Under the pieces are notes generated by a model, which saw nothing but the letters and a program-made list of their open reading frames with translations, ran no database searches and had not been told where the DNA came from. A stretch of 10,326 nt of DNA from Thermoproteota archaeon (GTDB lineage Archaea; Korarchaeota; Korarchaeia; Korarchaeales; Korarchaeaceae). The stretch covers positions 1 through 10,326 of the forward strand of contig JAGGTZ010000125.1 in assembly GCA_021158805.1 (NCBI GenBank), written 5' to 3'. A program made the position numbers and the translations under genes. Below are positions 1 to 6,317 of the stretch, piece by piece; position 1 is the stretch's first letter; each line of letters starts with the position of its first letter.

Positions 1-152
1 CCGATATAGCTGATACATTTGGCGTCTCGGCAGTCCCTCATAACGTTATTGCAGTTAGAGAAGGAGGGAAAGAAATCCCTAAAGATGTATCTGTTGGATT
101 ACAACCCGAAGAGAAGTATGCATCTGATCTAATTAAGGCTCTGAGAGGCTAA
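1..152 (+). CDS. Thioredoxin-fold protein, protein disulfide oxidoreductase-like (C-terminal end only)
   Basis: This is the 3' end of a gene cut by the left edge. Reading from base 3 gives 49 residues and a TAA at 150-152. The segment GVSAVPHNV resembles the thioredoxin-fold motif in which a valine precedes the cis-proline facing the active site. It is followed by a beta strand (VIAV), a charged turn, a glycine (VGLQPEE) and a final amphipathic helix ending in LRG. That order matches the C-terminal half of thioredoxins, and especially the second thioredoxin unit of archaeal protein disulfide oxidoreductases (PDO), which form and isomerise disulfides in thermophile cytoplasm. The CxxC motif lies outside the window, so glutaredoxin- or thioredoxin-like alternatives remain open. 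The stop lies 3 nt before surE, so the two genes are very likely co-transcribed. Confidence 0.72.
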   Translation, partial: DIADTFGVSAVPHNVIAVREGGKEIPKDVSVGLQPEEKYASDLIKALRG

Positions 153-155
153 AGG

Positions 156-1049
156 ATGAATTTCAATGTTTTGCTTACTAATGATGACGGTTTGCATTCA
201 GCTCCCTTTAGAGCATTTTGGATAGGACTTTTGGAGGTTAAACTCGGAAATATCACAGTTGTTGTCCCAGAGCATGAAATGAGCGCGGCTGGGAAAGGAA
301 TAACGCTACATAAACCTCTCAGGATAAGAAAGCTCCCAGTGAAGGTGAGAGGGTTTGGTTACAAGGACGCATATACAGTAAGTGGGACTCCTGGCGATGC
401 TGTAACAATGGCCGTCAGGTTCATAATGGACATCAGGCCCGACATAGTTGTATCCGGGATAAATGTAGGGGATAACATAACTTTAGATAACATCTTCACC
501 AGCGGGACTATTGCTGCAGCCCTACAAGGTACAATTTTAGGGATAACTTCTACCGCTTTCAGCGTTGAAATACCTATTGGCGAGCCAACTAGGCCTATCG
601 ATAGGTTCCTGCCCCATGCTAGACTAGCCGCGAGAATCGTAAAATGGCTATTAGAGAGGGGCTTACCTGATGGAGTTGATCTGCTGAATGTCAACTTCCC
701 ATATAGGATCTCGGAGGACACGCCTGTCAGAGTTACTAGGCTGGCAAAAGTGAAGTTTGAGAACTACGTCTTAGAGAGAATAGATCCTAGAGGTAATCCC
801 TACTATTGGCTCGGTGGCAATCCCGTTCCGGTAACCGAGATGGACAGGGGGACTGATCTCTACGCACTTACCGTAGAGAGAGCTGTATCAATAACGCCCA
901 TTTCATTGAATATGAGCATCCAAGAAGTTAACTGTGATGAGTTTAACAGGAGAGTTAGAACAGCCTTAGAGGAGATTAACTCACTTGCCAGGTATCTGGA
1001 AGATAATCTAACAAAAATAATAAGGGGGTTAGATATTAAGGAGAGTTAA
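156..1049 (+). CDS. surE: 5'/3'-nucleotidase SurE (survival protein)
   Basis: This is a metal-dependent nucleoside-monophosphate phosphatase of the SurE family, a cytoplasmic enzyme that dephosphorylates nucleoside 5'- and 3'-monophosphates. The 297-residue product has the family's metal and active-site signature in order: TNDDG at residues 8-12 (Asp10 and Asp11), Ser43 in the MSAAGKGIT stretch, SGTPGDAV at 76-83, and SGINVGDN at 100-107 with Asn103. These correspond to Asp8, Asp9, Ser39 and Asn92/95 of characterised homologues. It is somewhat longer than the usual 250-280 residues because of a C-terminal helical extension. The ATG at 156 places TNDDG at the normal distance from the N-terminus, and a purine-rich GAGAGG stretch lies at 143-148. 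The start is 3 nt after the thioredoxin-fold gene. The last 21 bases overlap the converging PPC gene, and a T5 run at 1056-1060 just past the stop could help transcription end. Confidence 0.95.
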   Translation: MNFNVLLTNDDGLHSAPFRAFWIGLLEVKLGNITVVVPEHEMSAAGKGITLHKPLRIRKLPVKVRGFGYKDAYTVSGTPGDAVTMAVRFIMDIRPDIVVSGINVGDNITLDNIFTSGTIAAALQGTILGITSTAFSVEIPIGEPTRPIDRFLPHARLAARIVKWLLERGLPDGVDLLNVNFPYRISEDTPVRVTRLAKVKFENYVLERIDPRGNPYYWLGGNPVPVTEMDRGTDLYALTVERAVSITPISLNMSIQEVNCDEFNRRVRTALEEINSLARYLEDNLTKIIRGLDIKES

Positions 1050-1442
1050 GCCATCTTTTTCTAGATCTCTTCTCAGTTCTCCTTTTAATTCCAGTATTGC
1101 TATCTCTCCCGTTCCTCCTATATAACCCTCCATTAGATGACCAGCTACTGAACCCTCCTTATCCCCAAGCACTACGTGTAAATGAACGAAGGGCCTTCCA
1201 TCTTTTATGCTTACATTACCCATCAAAGAAGCAAGTTCCATGGGCTTATCTACTTCAAATGAATCGTAAGCCTGTTTTTCTGGTACAAAGACAGCAAGCT
1301 TTGCCCTACTTAGAAGGCCTATACCGTTAATTAAGGCAGCTTTTATTCCCTCGCGTTCACACGCATTTACTATCGATGAGATAACCTCCTCTCCTCTATC
1401 TATCCTCAACAAAATAACTCTCTTTATGTCGAAAGACTTCAC
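1029..1442 (-). CDS. PPC/DUF296 domain protein (putative DNA-binding protein)
   Basis: The 137-residue product is a single PPC (DUF296, PF03479) domain. The segment starting at GRPFVHLH (residues 82-89) and continuing through GDKEGSVAGHLMEG to GTGEI (101-113) is the family signature. His87, His89 and His102 are in the positions of the three conserved histidines that bind a metal in structures of prokaryotic family members. In plants the domain is fused to AT-hooks, but none is visible here, so the DNA-binding label is inherited from the family name and the real role is unknown. The start is GTG at 1442, with no in-frame ATG near the N-terminus. It directly abuts the TAG of the upstream SPFH gene and has a strong Shine-Dalgarno inside that gene, implying co-translation. 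The 3' end overlaps the end of surE by 21 bases, tail to tail. Confidence 0.88.
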   Translation of the reverse strand: MKSFDIKRVILLRIDRGEEVISSIVNACEREGIKAALINGIGLLSRAKLAVFVPEKQAYDSFEVDKPMELASLMGNVSIKDGRPFVHLHVVLGDKEGSVAGHLMEGYIGGTGEIAILELKGELRRDLEKDGLTLLNI

Positions 1443-2435
1443 CTAACCACCTCCCTTAACTTGGATGGGATACATTATAGGTGTTGAACCTCCCGTACTT
1501 ACGATCATAGTTGTATTTGCCTTGGCTATGTCCTTAAGCCCCTCCAAATAGATGACTAGAGGGGCTATATCTTCCGGTCGAGCTCCGGAGTTGACGAGGA
1601 TCCTTATAGACTCAGCAGTACCATTTGCTATAATTATCCTAGACTGAGCCTCACCTCTCGCTTCTAGTACTTTCGCTGTAGCTGAGGCATTTGCTAGTAT
1701 TATCGTCCTGTTTCTATCATAGTAAGCAGCTATCATCCTCTGTTGAGAGGTCAGTTTCTCTTGGATAGCTTTCAGAAATTCTTCAGGCAACTTTATGTTC
1801 CTTACATACACCTCATCTATCACTATCCCGCCAGCTGTAGTCTCATCTTGGCTTAGGATATTCTGTAATTCATCGAATATCTCACCACTGATCTTATCTC
1901 TAGCAACTGGGACTTCAGCAGCCTCGTACTTGGAAAGTACGTCCCTGGCAATCTTTCTTATCTCCGGAATTATGAGCTTTTCCTCGTAATCTAAGGCAGG
2001 ATAAGATTCCACAATCTTAGGTACCGCGCTAGGGATTATATGCCATCTAACTGTTAAGTCTATCCATGCTTGAAGTCCATCCTTAGTTAGGGATTCTATG
2101 GCAGGATAATCTCCTATTGCACTTCCATAACCATGCTGTACGGCAGTTACGTCAGTCCACATATGCACGGCATCCGTGGCAATATAGATCCTCTTAACAG
2201 ACTGCCAGGGGAGCTTAAAGGCCACCCTCGGTCCTATGAATGGCTCCGATATCTTTCCTGTGAATGGATCAACTGTAACAGCAGCATATCCCAATTCCAC
2301 GGTGAATACGCTGAGAAATAGCACTATAATTATCAGTATAACGATCCCCGCGAAGAGTATGACTCTACCGCTCACTTTAGGCTGATAGGGCAATTCTGGA
2401 GTGTATACCGGTATTTCATCATCTCGTCTAGGCAC
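1443..2435 (-). CDS. SPFH/Band 7 (prohibitin/HflC-like) membrane protein
   Basis: This 330-residue membrane-anchored protein is of the SPFH (stomatin/prohibitin/flotillin/HflK-C) superfamily, whose members oligomerise into membrane scaffolds and often control membrane proteases. A charged, proline-rich N-terminus (1-21) is followed by one hydrophobic helix at about 24-44. The SPFH domain then begins at VELGYAAVTVDPFTG (46-60) and includes LTKDGLQAWIDLTVRW (116-131). A helical region with alternating Ala and charged residues follows (about 215-275, including VLEARGEAQSR), typical of the coiled-coil part. The start is GTG at 2435: an in-frame TGA lies two codons upstream, so no longer form is possible, and a GAGGG ribosome site lies at 2443-2447. 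No NfeD partner is adjacent. Instead it is followed without a gap by a PPC-domain gene. It is not prohibitin proper, and its client is unknown. Confidence 0.9.
   Translation of the reverse strand: MPRRDDEIPVYTPELPYQPKVSGRVILFAGIVILIIIVLFLSVFTVELGYAAVTVDPFTGKISEPFIGPRVAFKLPWQSVKRIYIATDAVHMWTDVTAVQHGYGSAIGDYPAIESLTKDGLQAWIDLTVRWHIIPSAVPKIVESYPALDYEEKLIIPEIRKIARDVLSKYEAAEVPVARDKISGEIFDELQNILSQDETTAGGIVIDEVYVRNIKLPEEFLKAIQEKLTSQQRMIAAYYDRNRTIILANASATAKVLEARGEAQSRIIIANGTAESIRILVNSGARPEDIAPLVIYLEGLKDIAKANTTMIVSTGGSTPIMYPIQVKGGG
1447..1455 (-). promoter_or_regulatory. Shine-Dalgarno for the PPC gene, inside the SPFH gene
   Basis: Read on the minus strand this is GGGAGGTGG, a near-perfect complement of the 16S rRNA tail. 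The core GGAGGT ends 6 nt before the GTG at 1442. It lies in the last codons of the SPFH gene and supports the GTG start of the PPC gene. Confidence 0.75.
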
Positions 2436-2468
2436 CTTTCATCCCTCGTTAATGACCCATTGCTAGGC

Positions 2469-2477
2469 TTTATAATA
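2469..2477 (-). promoter_or_regulatory. Candidate TATA box for the SPFH-PPC transcript
   Basis: On the minus strand this reads TATTATAAA and lies in the 74-nt gap between the PAC2 stop and the SPFH start. Its centre is about 38 nt before the GTG, so archaeal spacing of about 25 nt to the transcription start would give a leader of roughly 10 nt that just contains the GAGGG ribosome site. This suggests that SPFH-PPC can be transcribed separately from the upstream PAC2 gene. Confidence 0.5.
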
Positions 2478-2509
2478 CTGCTAATCAGAGTAGCTAGTGA
2501 CTCAGGGCT

Positions 2510-3277
2510 TCATACATGGTATGGAAGCCCCCTCTCCTCTTCCTCAGGCCTATACTCTCTACTTTCTTCTCCTAAGCGTATCTCTTCTTTAATCATCTCC
2601 TCAGCAACCTCAGCCTCCCTCTCTAATTCTTCTAAGTCTATGTTAAGTTCGTACACCTTGTTTAGAACTTCTAATACCATTTTAGAGGCCTTGGGATCTG
2701 GAAAAGCCCCACTAGTTGTACCTAAGAGGCATGCACTTCTAATCCCCCTAAGATCAGCTAGCCCGACGAGTAAACCAGCAGCTCCCGTCACATAACCTCC
2801 AGTTAGAGGCTTGACATCAGCCTCTTTTCTTAGGATTGTCATGAATTCATCGTCATTTGTACATGCAAATACGCCTTTAACATCCGGGGATCCCGGAACA
2901 TAACCGCCCATAGTTATTACTGTCTCTACACCTAGCTCCTGAGCGTAGTCAAGGACCAACTCACCGATCCTGTACTGGCCGAAGGCAATGGGTTGAACCT
3001 CGGATGTTAGGACTAGTATGTCGTTCTTTCCTCCTTTAATGAAATAGATCTCATAGGAGGGAGGTTGAACTTCGTTCTCCTCTACTCTAACGCCAGATGA
3101 TCCGTCAGGTAATGGCAGATAATCACTATATATGACTGCCACTTTCTCGGCATTAAACTTCCTAATGAGATAACTTGCCGCTATCTTACCGACTAATCCA
3201 AGCCCAGGAACCCCTTGTATTAGTATCGGATTCTTTGGCTTAATTTCCTTAATTTTAATTAGTTCAACGTACCCCAA
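2510..3277 (-). CDS. PAC2-family protein, proteasome assembly chaperone homologue (copy 1)
   Basis: The 255-residue protein belongs to the PAC2 family (PF09754), related to eukaryotic proteasome chaperone PAC2 and the archaeal PbaA/PbaB proteins, which help assemble 20S core particles. Visible family features are the glycine-rich VPGLGLVG (23-30), SEVQPIAFGQY (92-102), MGGYVPG (123-129) and SGAFPDPKA (189-197). These are followed by a conserved helix VLEVLNKVYEL and a Glu/Arg-rich probable coiled coil (about 212-250). The C-terminus is LPYHV, which has a tyrosine near the end but is not an exact HbYX proteasome-docking motif. The start is TTG at 3277. An in-frame TAA lies six codons upstream and the next methionine is far inside, so TTG is the best choice although the ribosome site is weak. 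A paralogue lies at 6292-7062, with the matching motif PDPKAAKAVLEVLNK. Confidence 0.87.
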   Translation of the reverse strand: MGYVELIKIKEIKPKNPILIQGVPGLGLVGKIAASYLIRKFNAEKVAVIYSDYLPLPDGSSGVRVEENEVQPPSYEIYFIKGGKNDILVLTSEVQPIAFGQYRIGELVLDYAQELGVETVITMGGYVPGSPDVKGVFACTNDDEFMTILRKEADVKPLTGGYVTGAAGLLVGLADLRGIRSACLLGTTSGAFPDPKASKMVLEVLNKVYELNIDLEELEREAEVAEEMIKEEIRLGEESREYRPEEEERGLPYHV

Positions 3278-3308
3278 TGAGTACCCCGGTCCTTAGAAGC
3301 TCAACTCA

Positions 3309-3317
3309 ATATTAAAT
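3309..3317. promoter_or_regulatory. Shared TATA-like element between PAC2 copy 1 and the flavoprotein gene
   Basis: ATATTAAAT is the only AT-rich block in the 64-nt divergent gap. Its centre is about 29 nt before the plus-strand ATG at 3342, suggesting a leaderless or nearly leaderless mRNA. It is about 36 nt before the minus-strand TTG at 3277, suggesting a leader of about 10 nt. TATTAAAT reads ATTTAATA on the other strand, so it could serve either direction. The same 8-mer recurs at 7089-7096 in the equivalent position for PAC2 copy 2. Confidence 0.45.
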
Positions 3318-3341
3318 CATAGACCCGAAGATGGGGTCAGT

Positions 3342-4664
3342 ATGGAGTATGTTGTTATAGGCCATGGAACTGCTGGTCAAACAGCTTCAGCTGTTTTAAA
3401 GAAAGTAGATCCTGACTCAAGGGTTTACGTCATAGAGAAGGGTAGATATGTTTCAAATCACCCCTGCTCTCTCCCTATGGTACTGGGAGGTAGATTGGAG
3501 CTAAAAGCACTCGAAGAATCCGCCCTCAAGGGCAGAGTGAACCTGATCTTAGGAGCCAAAGCAGACTACATTGATCTTGAACGTAAGGTGGTCAGATATG
3601 AGAAAGATGGATCTAAGGATGAGCTTCCATATGACAGACTAGTTCTTGCTACTGGGCTTAAACCGACGTTTCCCCGAGTAGAAGGCTTAGATCTGGAAGG
3701 GGTCGGGACAGTATGGGACATAGAGAGCGTAGCTAAACTGTTAAAGATCTTAGGGAATAAGGTTGTCGTTGTAGGGGGGAGCGCAACTGGTATAGAGGTT
3801 GCTTCCGAGTTATCTAAAACAGGCAGAGAGGTAGTTCTCATAGAAGCGTTAGAACAGCTCATGCCCGGTAAACTGGACCTACCTATCTCCTCATTAGTCG
3901 CGAGGGAATTGACTGAAATGGGAGTGAAGGTGATGCTCAAAACTAGGCTAGAGGGGCTTGAAGGAGAGGGAGGAAAACTAAGGCGTGTAAAGACGAACTC
4001 AGGGACAATAGAGGCAGATACGGCGGTAATAGTAACTGGAGCGAAGCCAAACTCAGATCTAGCCTTGAAGTCAGGCCTTAAGATTGGTGAAACTGGTGCT
4101 GTATGGGTAGATGATTATATGTTCACTTCTGACCCAAATGTGCTCGCTGCAGGAGATGTAGCAGAAGTAAGGGACTTCGTAACAGGAGAGCGTGTAACTA
4201 CAGGCTTAGCATCAACAGCATTAGTACAGGGAAGGATAGCTGCTGAGAATGCTGCAGGTATGAGGGTAAAGTATAGAGGCGCACTATCACCATACATAGT
4301 ACCTGTAGGAGATTATTGGTTCGGAGGAGTTGGTATATCGGCTAGCAAGGCAGACTCCTTAGGGATAGAATATCTCTCATTTAGGTTTGCCGGTTCGGAT
4401 CTACCTAAGTATATGCCGGGCAGGGATAGGTCTGTGATTTGGTTGATAACCGATACCGAAGGACGAATACTAGGTGCTCAAGTTTTCGGTAGAAGGGATG
4501 TCAGGGGGAGGATCCTATTCATAACAGCAGCTATATACGCCGGCTTTAAAGTACAGGATATCAGAGTAATGGAATTTGCATATCAACCTGAGCTCTGCGA
4601 CGTATTAGATCCAGTGGTGGTTGCATCTGAAGGCATGTCTAGGAAGTACAGGCTACTCCTTTAA
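3342..4664 (+). CDS. FAD/NAD(P)-dependent disulfide reductase, CoA-disulfide reductase/NADH oxidase type
   Basis: This 440-residue flavoprotein belongs to the single-cysteine branch of the pyridine nucleotide-disulfide oxidoreductases (CoA disulfide reductase, NADH oxidase, NADH peroxidase). The FAD Rossmann motif GHGTAG is at 7-12. A lone redox cysteine, Cys42 in NHPCSLP, matches Cys42/43 of NADH oxidase and CoA disulfide reductase. ATGLKP is at 103-108, the NAD(P) Rossmann motif VVGGSATGIE at 143-152, and the second FAD motif LAAGDVAEV at 268-276. A dimerisation domain fills about 315-440, with AYQPE at 413-417 in the position of the family's C-terminal tyrosine region. An unusual second cysteine, Cys419, follows it. 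The protein probably handles CoA/thiol redox balance, peroxide or oxygen; sequence alone does not decide between these. It is divergent from PAC2 copy 1, and its 3' end overlaps the next minus-strand gene by 12 bases. Confidence 0.9.
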   Translation: MEYVVIGHGTAGQTASAVLKKVDPDSRVYVIEKGRYVSNHPCSLPMVLGGRLELKALEESALKGRVNLILGAKADYIDLERKVVRYEKDGSKDELPYDRLVLATGLKPTFPRVEGLDLEGVGTVWDIESVAKLLKILGNKVVVVGGSATGIEVASELSKTGREVVLIEALEQLMPGKLDLPISSLVARELTEMGVKVMLKTRLEGLEGEGGKLRRVKTNSGTIEADTAVIVTGAKPNSDLALKSGLKIGETGAVWVDDYMFTSDPNVLAAGDVAEVRDFVTGERVTTGLASTALVQGRIAAENAAGMRVKYRGALSPYIVPVGDYWFGGVGISASKADSLGIEYLSFRFAGSDLPKYMPGRDRSVIWLITDTEGRILGAQVFGRRDVRGRILFITAAIYAGFKVQDIRVMEFAYQPELCDVLDPVVVASEGMSRKYRLLL

Positions 4665-4910
4665 CTTACCAGAAGATAGCTTGCCTAAGAGACCCTTAGG
4701 TTCTTTATTCACCCAATATACCTCTTTACCTAAGATTCTTACTAAAAAAGCCAGCAGAGATATATCTGGATGCCGGCATTCCCCGTCTACGACGAAATAG
4801 TCTATTGAGAGGATCTTTGCTATAATCTCTTTGATGTCCTCCTTATCAGTATCTATAACTACAGAGACATCACTTGGGCCACATCCATTTAGAACCCCAG
4901 ACTTCCTCAT
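4653..4910 (-). CDS. Unrecognised small protein, last gene of the PAC2-PadR-DUF354 operon
   Basis: The product is 85 residues from the ATG at 4910, or 87 from a GTG at 4916. The ATG is preferred because it overlaps the DUF354 stop as ATGA and has GGGGGAG five bases upstream, which would sit on top of the GTG start. I do not recognise the family. It looks like a small soluble alpha/beta fold: GCGPSD (9-14), a strand VSVVIDTD ending in two aspartates, a helix, a second strand FVVDGECRHPD (39-49), a hydrophobic helix and a third strand EVYWVNKEPKG (63-73), then a Lys-rich tail. Two cysteines (10 and 45) and the Asp/His residues are candidate functional positions. Translational coupling to DUF354 suggests a shared task. 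The 3' end overlaps the flavoprotein gene by 12 bases, tail to tail. Confidence 0.78.
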   Translation of the reverse strand: MRKSGVLNGCGPSDVSVVIDTDKEDIKEIIAKILSIDYFVVDGECRHPDISLLAFLVRILGKEVYWVNKEPKGLLGKLSSGKLKE

Positions 4911-5941
4911 GAACACTCCCCCGCAAGATCTATTAATCGCCTGATAACACTCCTAGGATCTTCTAAATCCTCTAACATTCCTCTCGTATCTACAACAAAT
5001 CTATCTGGATCCCTAAGGATACTACTTACTAATTTTCTCCCCTCATCTAGATTATAGACCCTCCATATAGGAAAACCTCTCTTAGCTAGGTACTCATTCA
5101 CATGCAATCTAACTTTCAAAGGGAATGTAGAAATGGAAGGAGTGCCCAGCAAAGCAGACTCTCTTGCCATAGTCCCACCTCCAGTTACGACCAAGGAAAC
5201 CCTACTGAATAATGCCAGGGTATCTACAGGTTCATGGAGTATAATTATCCTATTTCCATAAGATCTACGGAGATACTCCACCTGACTCTCATATCTGGGC
5301 TTAACTAGCACCTTCGCTCCGGCCTCAAGGATGCTGTCTATTAACCTTAAGGAGATAGAGTCCCCCTTACCAAGTAAATAGGAGGCTCCTGTTTCCTCAG
5401 GTCTTATAAAGACTACGAATTCTCTTTCCTTGGGAGAATGTCTAGTTATGAAATCCTTTACCCAAGCGACCTCATCAACGCCATCGTAGGGAACTAAACT
5501 ACATCTAGAGGCTCCTAGCTTTAAGATCTCTTGATCGGGCACAGCCCTAGGGTACACTACCCTCCAAGATAATGGAAATGTTAACCTCGCTACATGATAG
5601 GCATGTGGCGTGTCGTTCAGAGTGATTGACTTAATCGATAGCCCAAATGCAACTCTAACGGCCTCTGGAGATGAGAAAGAAATGAGAAAGTCGGGGTCGT
5701 ATTGACTAGCTAGTTCAGCTAACGAGCTAACCCTTTCTGCATAAGCTAATAGCTTATCCCTGAGATCCCTGCTGCTATACCTCCCAATTACTAAGTAGCT
5801 CGCTCCTAATTTGCCCAGTAGCCTAACAGTTTCCGAAAGACCCTTACACGTCATTAAATAATCTGCTTTCAGGTAGTTTGCAATCGATGTCATCAGCCTA
5901 GCTTGTTTAGGAGTGATGACATCAAACCATATCCTCATCAT
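4907..5941 (-). CDS. DUF354 family protein (GT-B glycosyltransferase-like)
   Basis: The 344-residue protein matches the archaeal DUF354 family (PF04007), predicted to have the two-Rossmann GT-B fold of UDP-sugar-using enzymes such as MurG and UDP-GlcNAc 2-epimerase. Family hallmarks, from memory, are WFDVITPKQARL (5-16), FSSPEAVRVAFGL (89-101), LNDTPHAYHVARL (108-120), PYDGVDEVAWVKDF (151-164), IRPEETGASYL (179-189) and GGGTMARESALLGTPSI (254-270). The last motif is the nucleotide-sugar binding loop of GT-B proteins. No membrane segment or signal peptide is seen, so it is cytoplasmic. Donor and acceptor are unknown. Its gene starts with tandem ATG codons at 5941/5938, with AAGGT just upstream, and overlaps the end of the PadR gene by 20 bases and the start of the small gene by 4. 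This implies tight co-translation with both. Confidence 0.87.
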   Translation of the reverse strand: MMRIWFDVITPKQARLMTSIANYLKADYLMTCKGLSETVRLLGKLGASYLVIGRYSSRDLRDKLLAYAERVSSLAELASQYDPDFLISFSSPEAVRVAFGLSIKSITLNDTPHAYHVARLTFPLSWRVVYPRAVPDQEILKLGASRCSLVPYDGVDEVAWVKDFITRHSPKEREFVVFIRPEETGASYLLGKGDSISLRLIDSILEAGAKVLVKPRYESQVEYLRRSYGNRIIILHEPVDTLALFSRVSLVVTGGGTMARESALLGTPSISTFPLKVRLHVNEYLAKRGFPIWRVYNLDEGRKLVSSILRDPDRFVVDTRGMLEDLEDPRSVIRRLIDLAGECS

Positions 5942-6317
5942 TAGGACCTTCTTGACTGATTTTCTTCTCCTGAAGGGATATCATAGTCTCATTGAGGAAC
6001 TTAAGCCCCTCCTCTAATAATTTTCTACCAGACTCGGTTATCTCATAGTAGTTTCTCATTTTACCCGTCTCCTCACCTTTCTTCTTAGACATCCTAACGT
6101 ATCCTTTAGACTTTAGAGATCTCATTACCATGTAGGCAGTAACTCTTGCTGGCCTCCAACCAAATCTCTCTTCTATTAGATCGGAGATCTCATAGGGATA
6201 AGCAGGTCTCTCCTTTAATATAGACAAAACGTATAGCCACAGATTCTCCTTAGTTAGCTTATCAACCAATCTCTGGAGAGGAGGTGGGAGCTTAGCCGAC
6301 GTACTCCGTGGACTCAT
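5922..6317 (-). CDS. PadR-like winged-helix transcriptional regulator
   Basis: The 131-residue protein has one winged helix-turn-helix domain of the PadR type. A first helix (NLWLYVLSILKERP, 25-38) leads to YPYEISDLIEERFGW (40-54), then the recognition helix around TAYMVMRSLKSKGYV (60-74), a basic wing (MSKKKGEETGKMR) and the typical ending YYEITESGRKLLEEG (90-104). The C-terminal helix after the wing is short, as in the small PadR subgroup that dimerises through one helix. PadR proteins are usually repressors that respond to a small ligand, and the target is often their own operon. The gene overlaps PAC2 copy 2 by 26 bases upstream and DUF354 by 20 downstream, so autoregulation of the four-gene unit from the 7063-7117 promoter region is the simplest guess. 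The Arg/Lys-rich N-terminal 20 residues are not part of the core domain. Confidence 0.85.
   Translation of the reverse strand: MSPRSTSAKLPPPLQRLVDKLTKENLWLYVLSILKERPAYPYEISDLIEERFGWRPARVTAYMVMRSLKSKGYVRMSKKKGEETGKMRNYYEITESGRKLLEEGLKFLNETMISLQEKKISQEGPNDEDMV

Noticed and set aside
1097..1330. Plus-strand open frame of 77 codons opposite the PPC gene
   Set aside because: It is antisense to a PPC domain with conserved histidines, low in complexity and unlike any family.
4684..4710. CCTAA/TTAGG inverted repeat with a 7-nt loop followed by TTCTTTATTC, about 20 nt after the flavoprotein stop
   Set aside because: The 5-bp AT-containing stem is weak for a thermophile, the T-tract is broken, and the bases are coding in the small gene on the other strand, so chance is as likely as a terminator.
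5890..5943. Possible C/D box sRNA on the minus strand (ATGATGA about 40 nt before a CTGA)
   Set aside because: The ATGATGA is simply the tandem start codons of the DUF354 gene, and no D'/C' pair with proper spacing is present between them.
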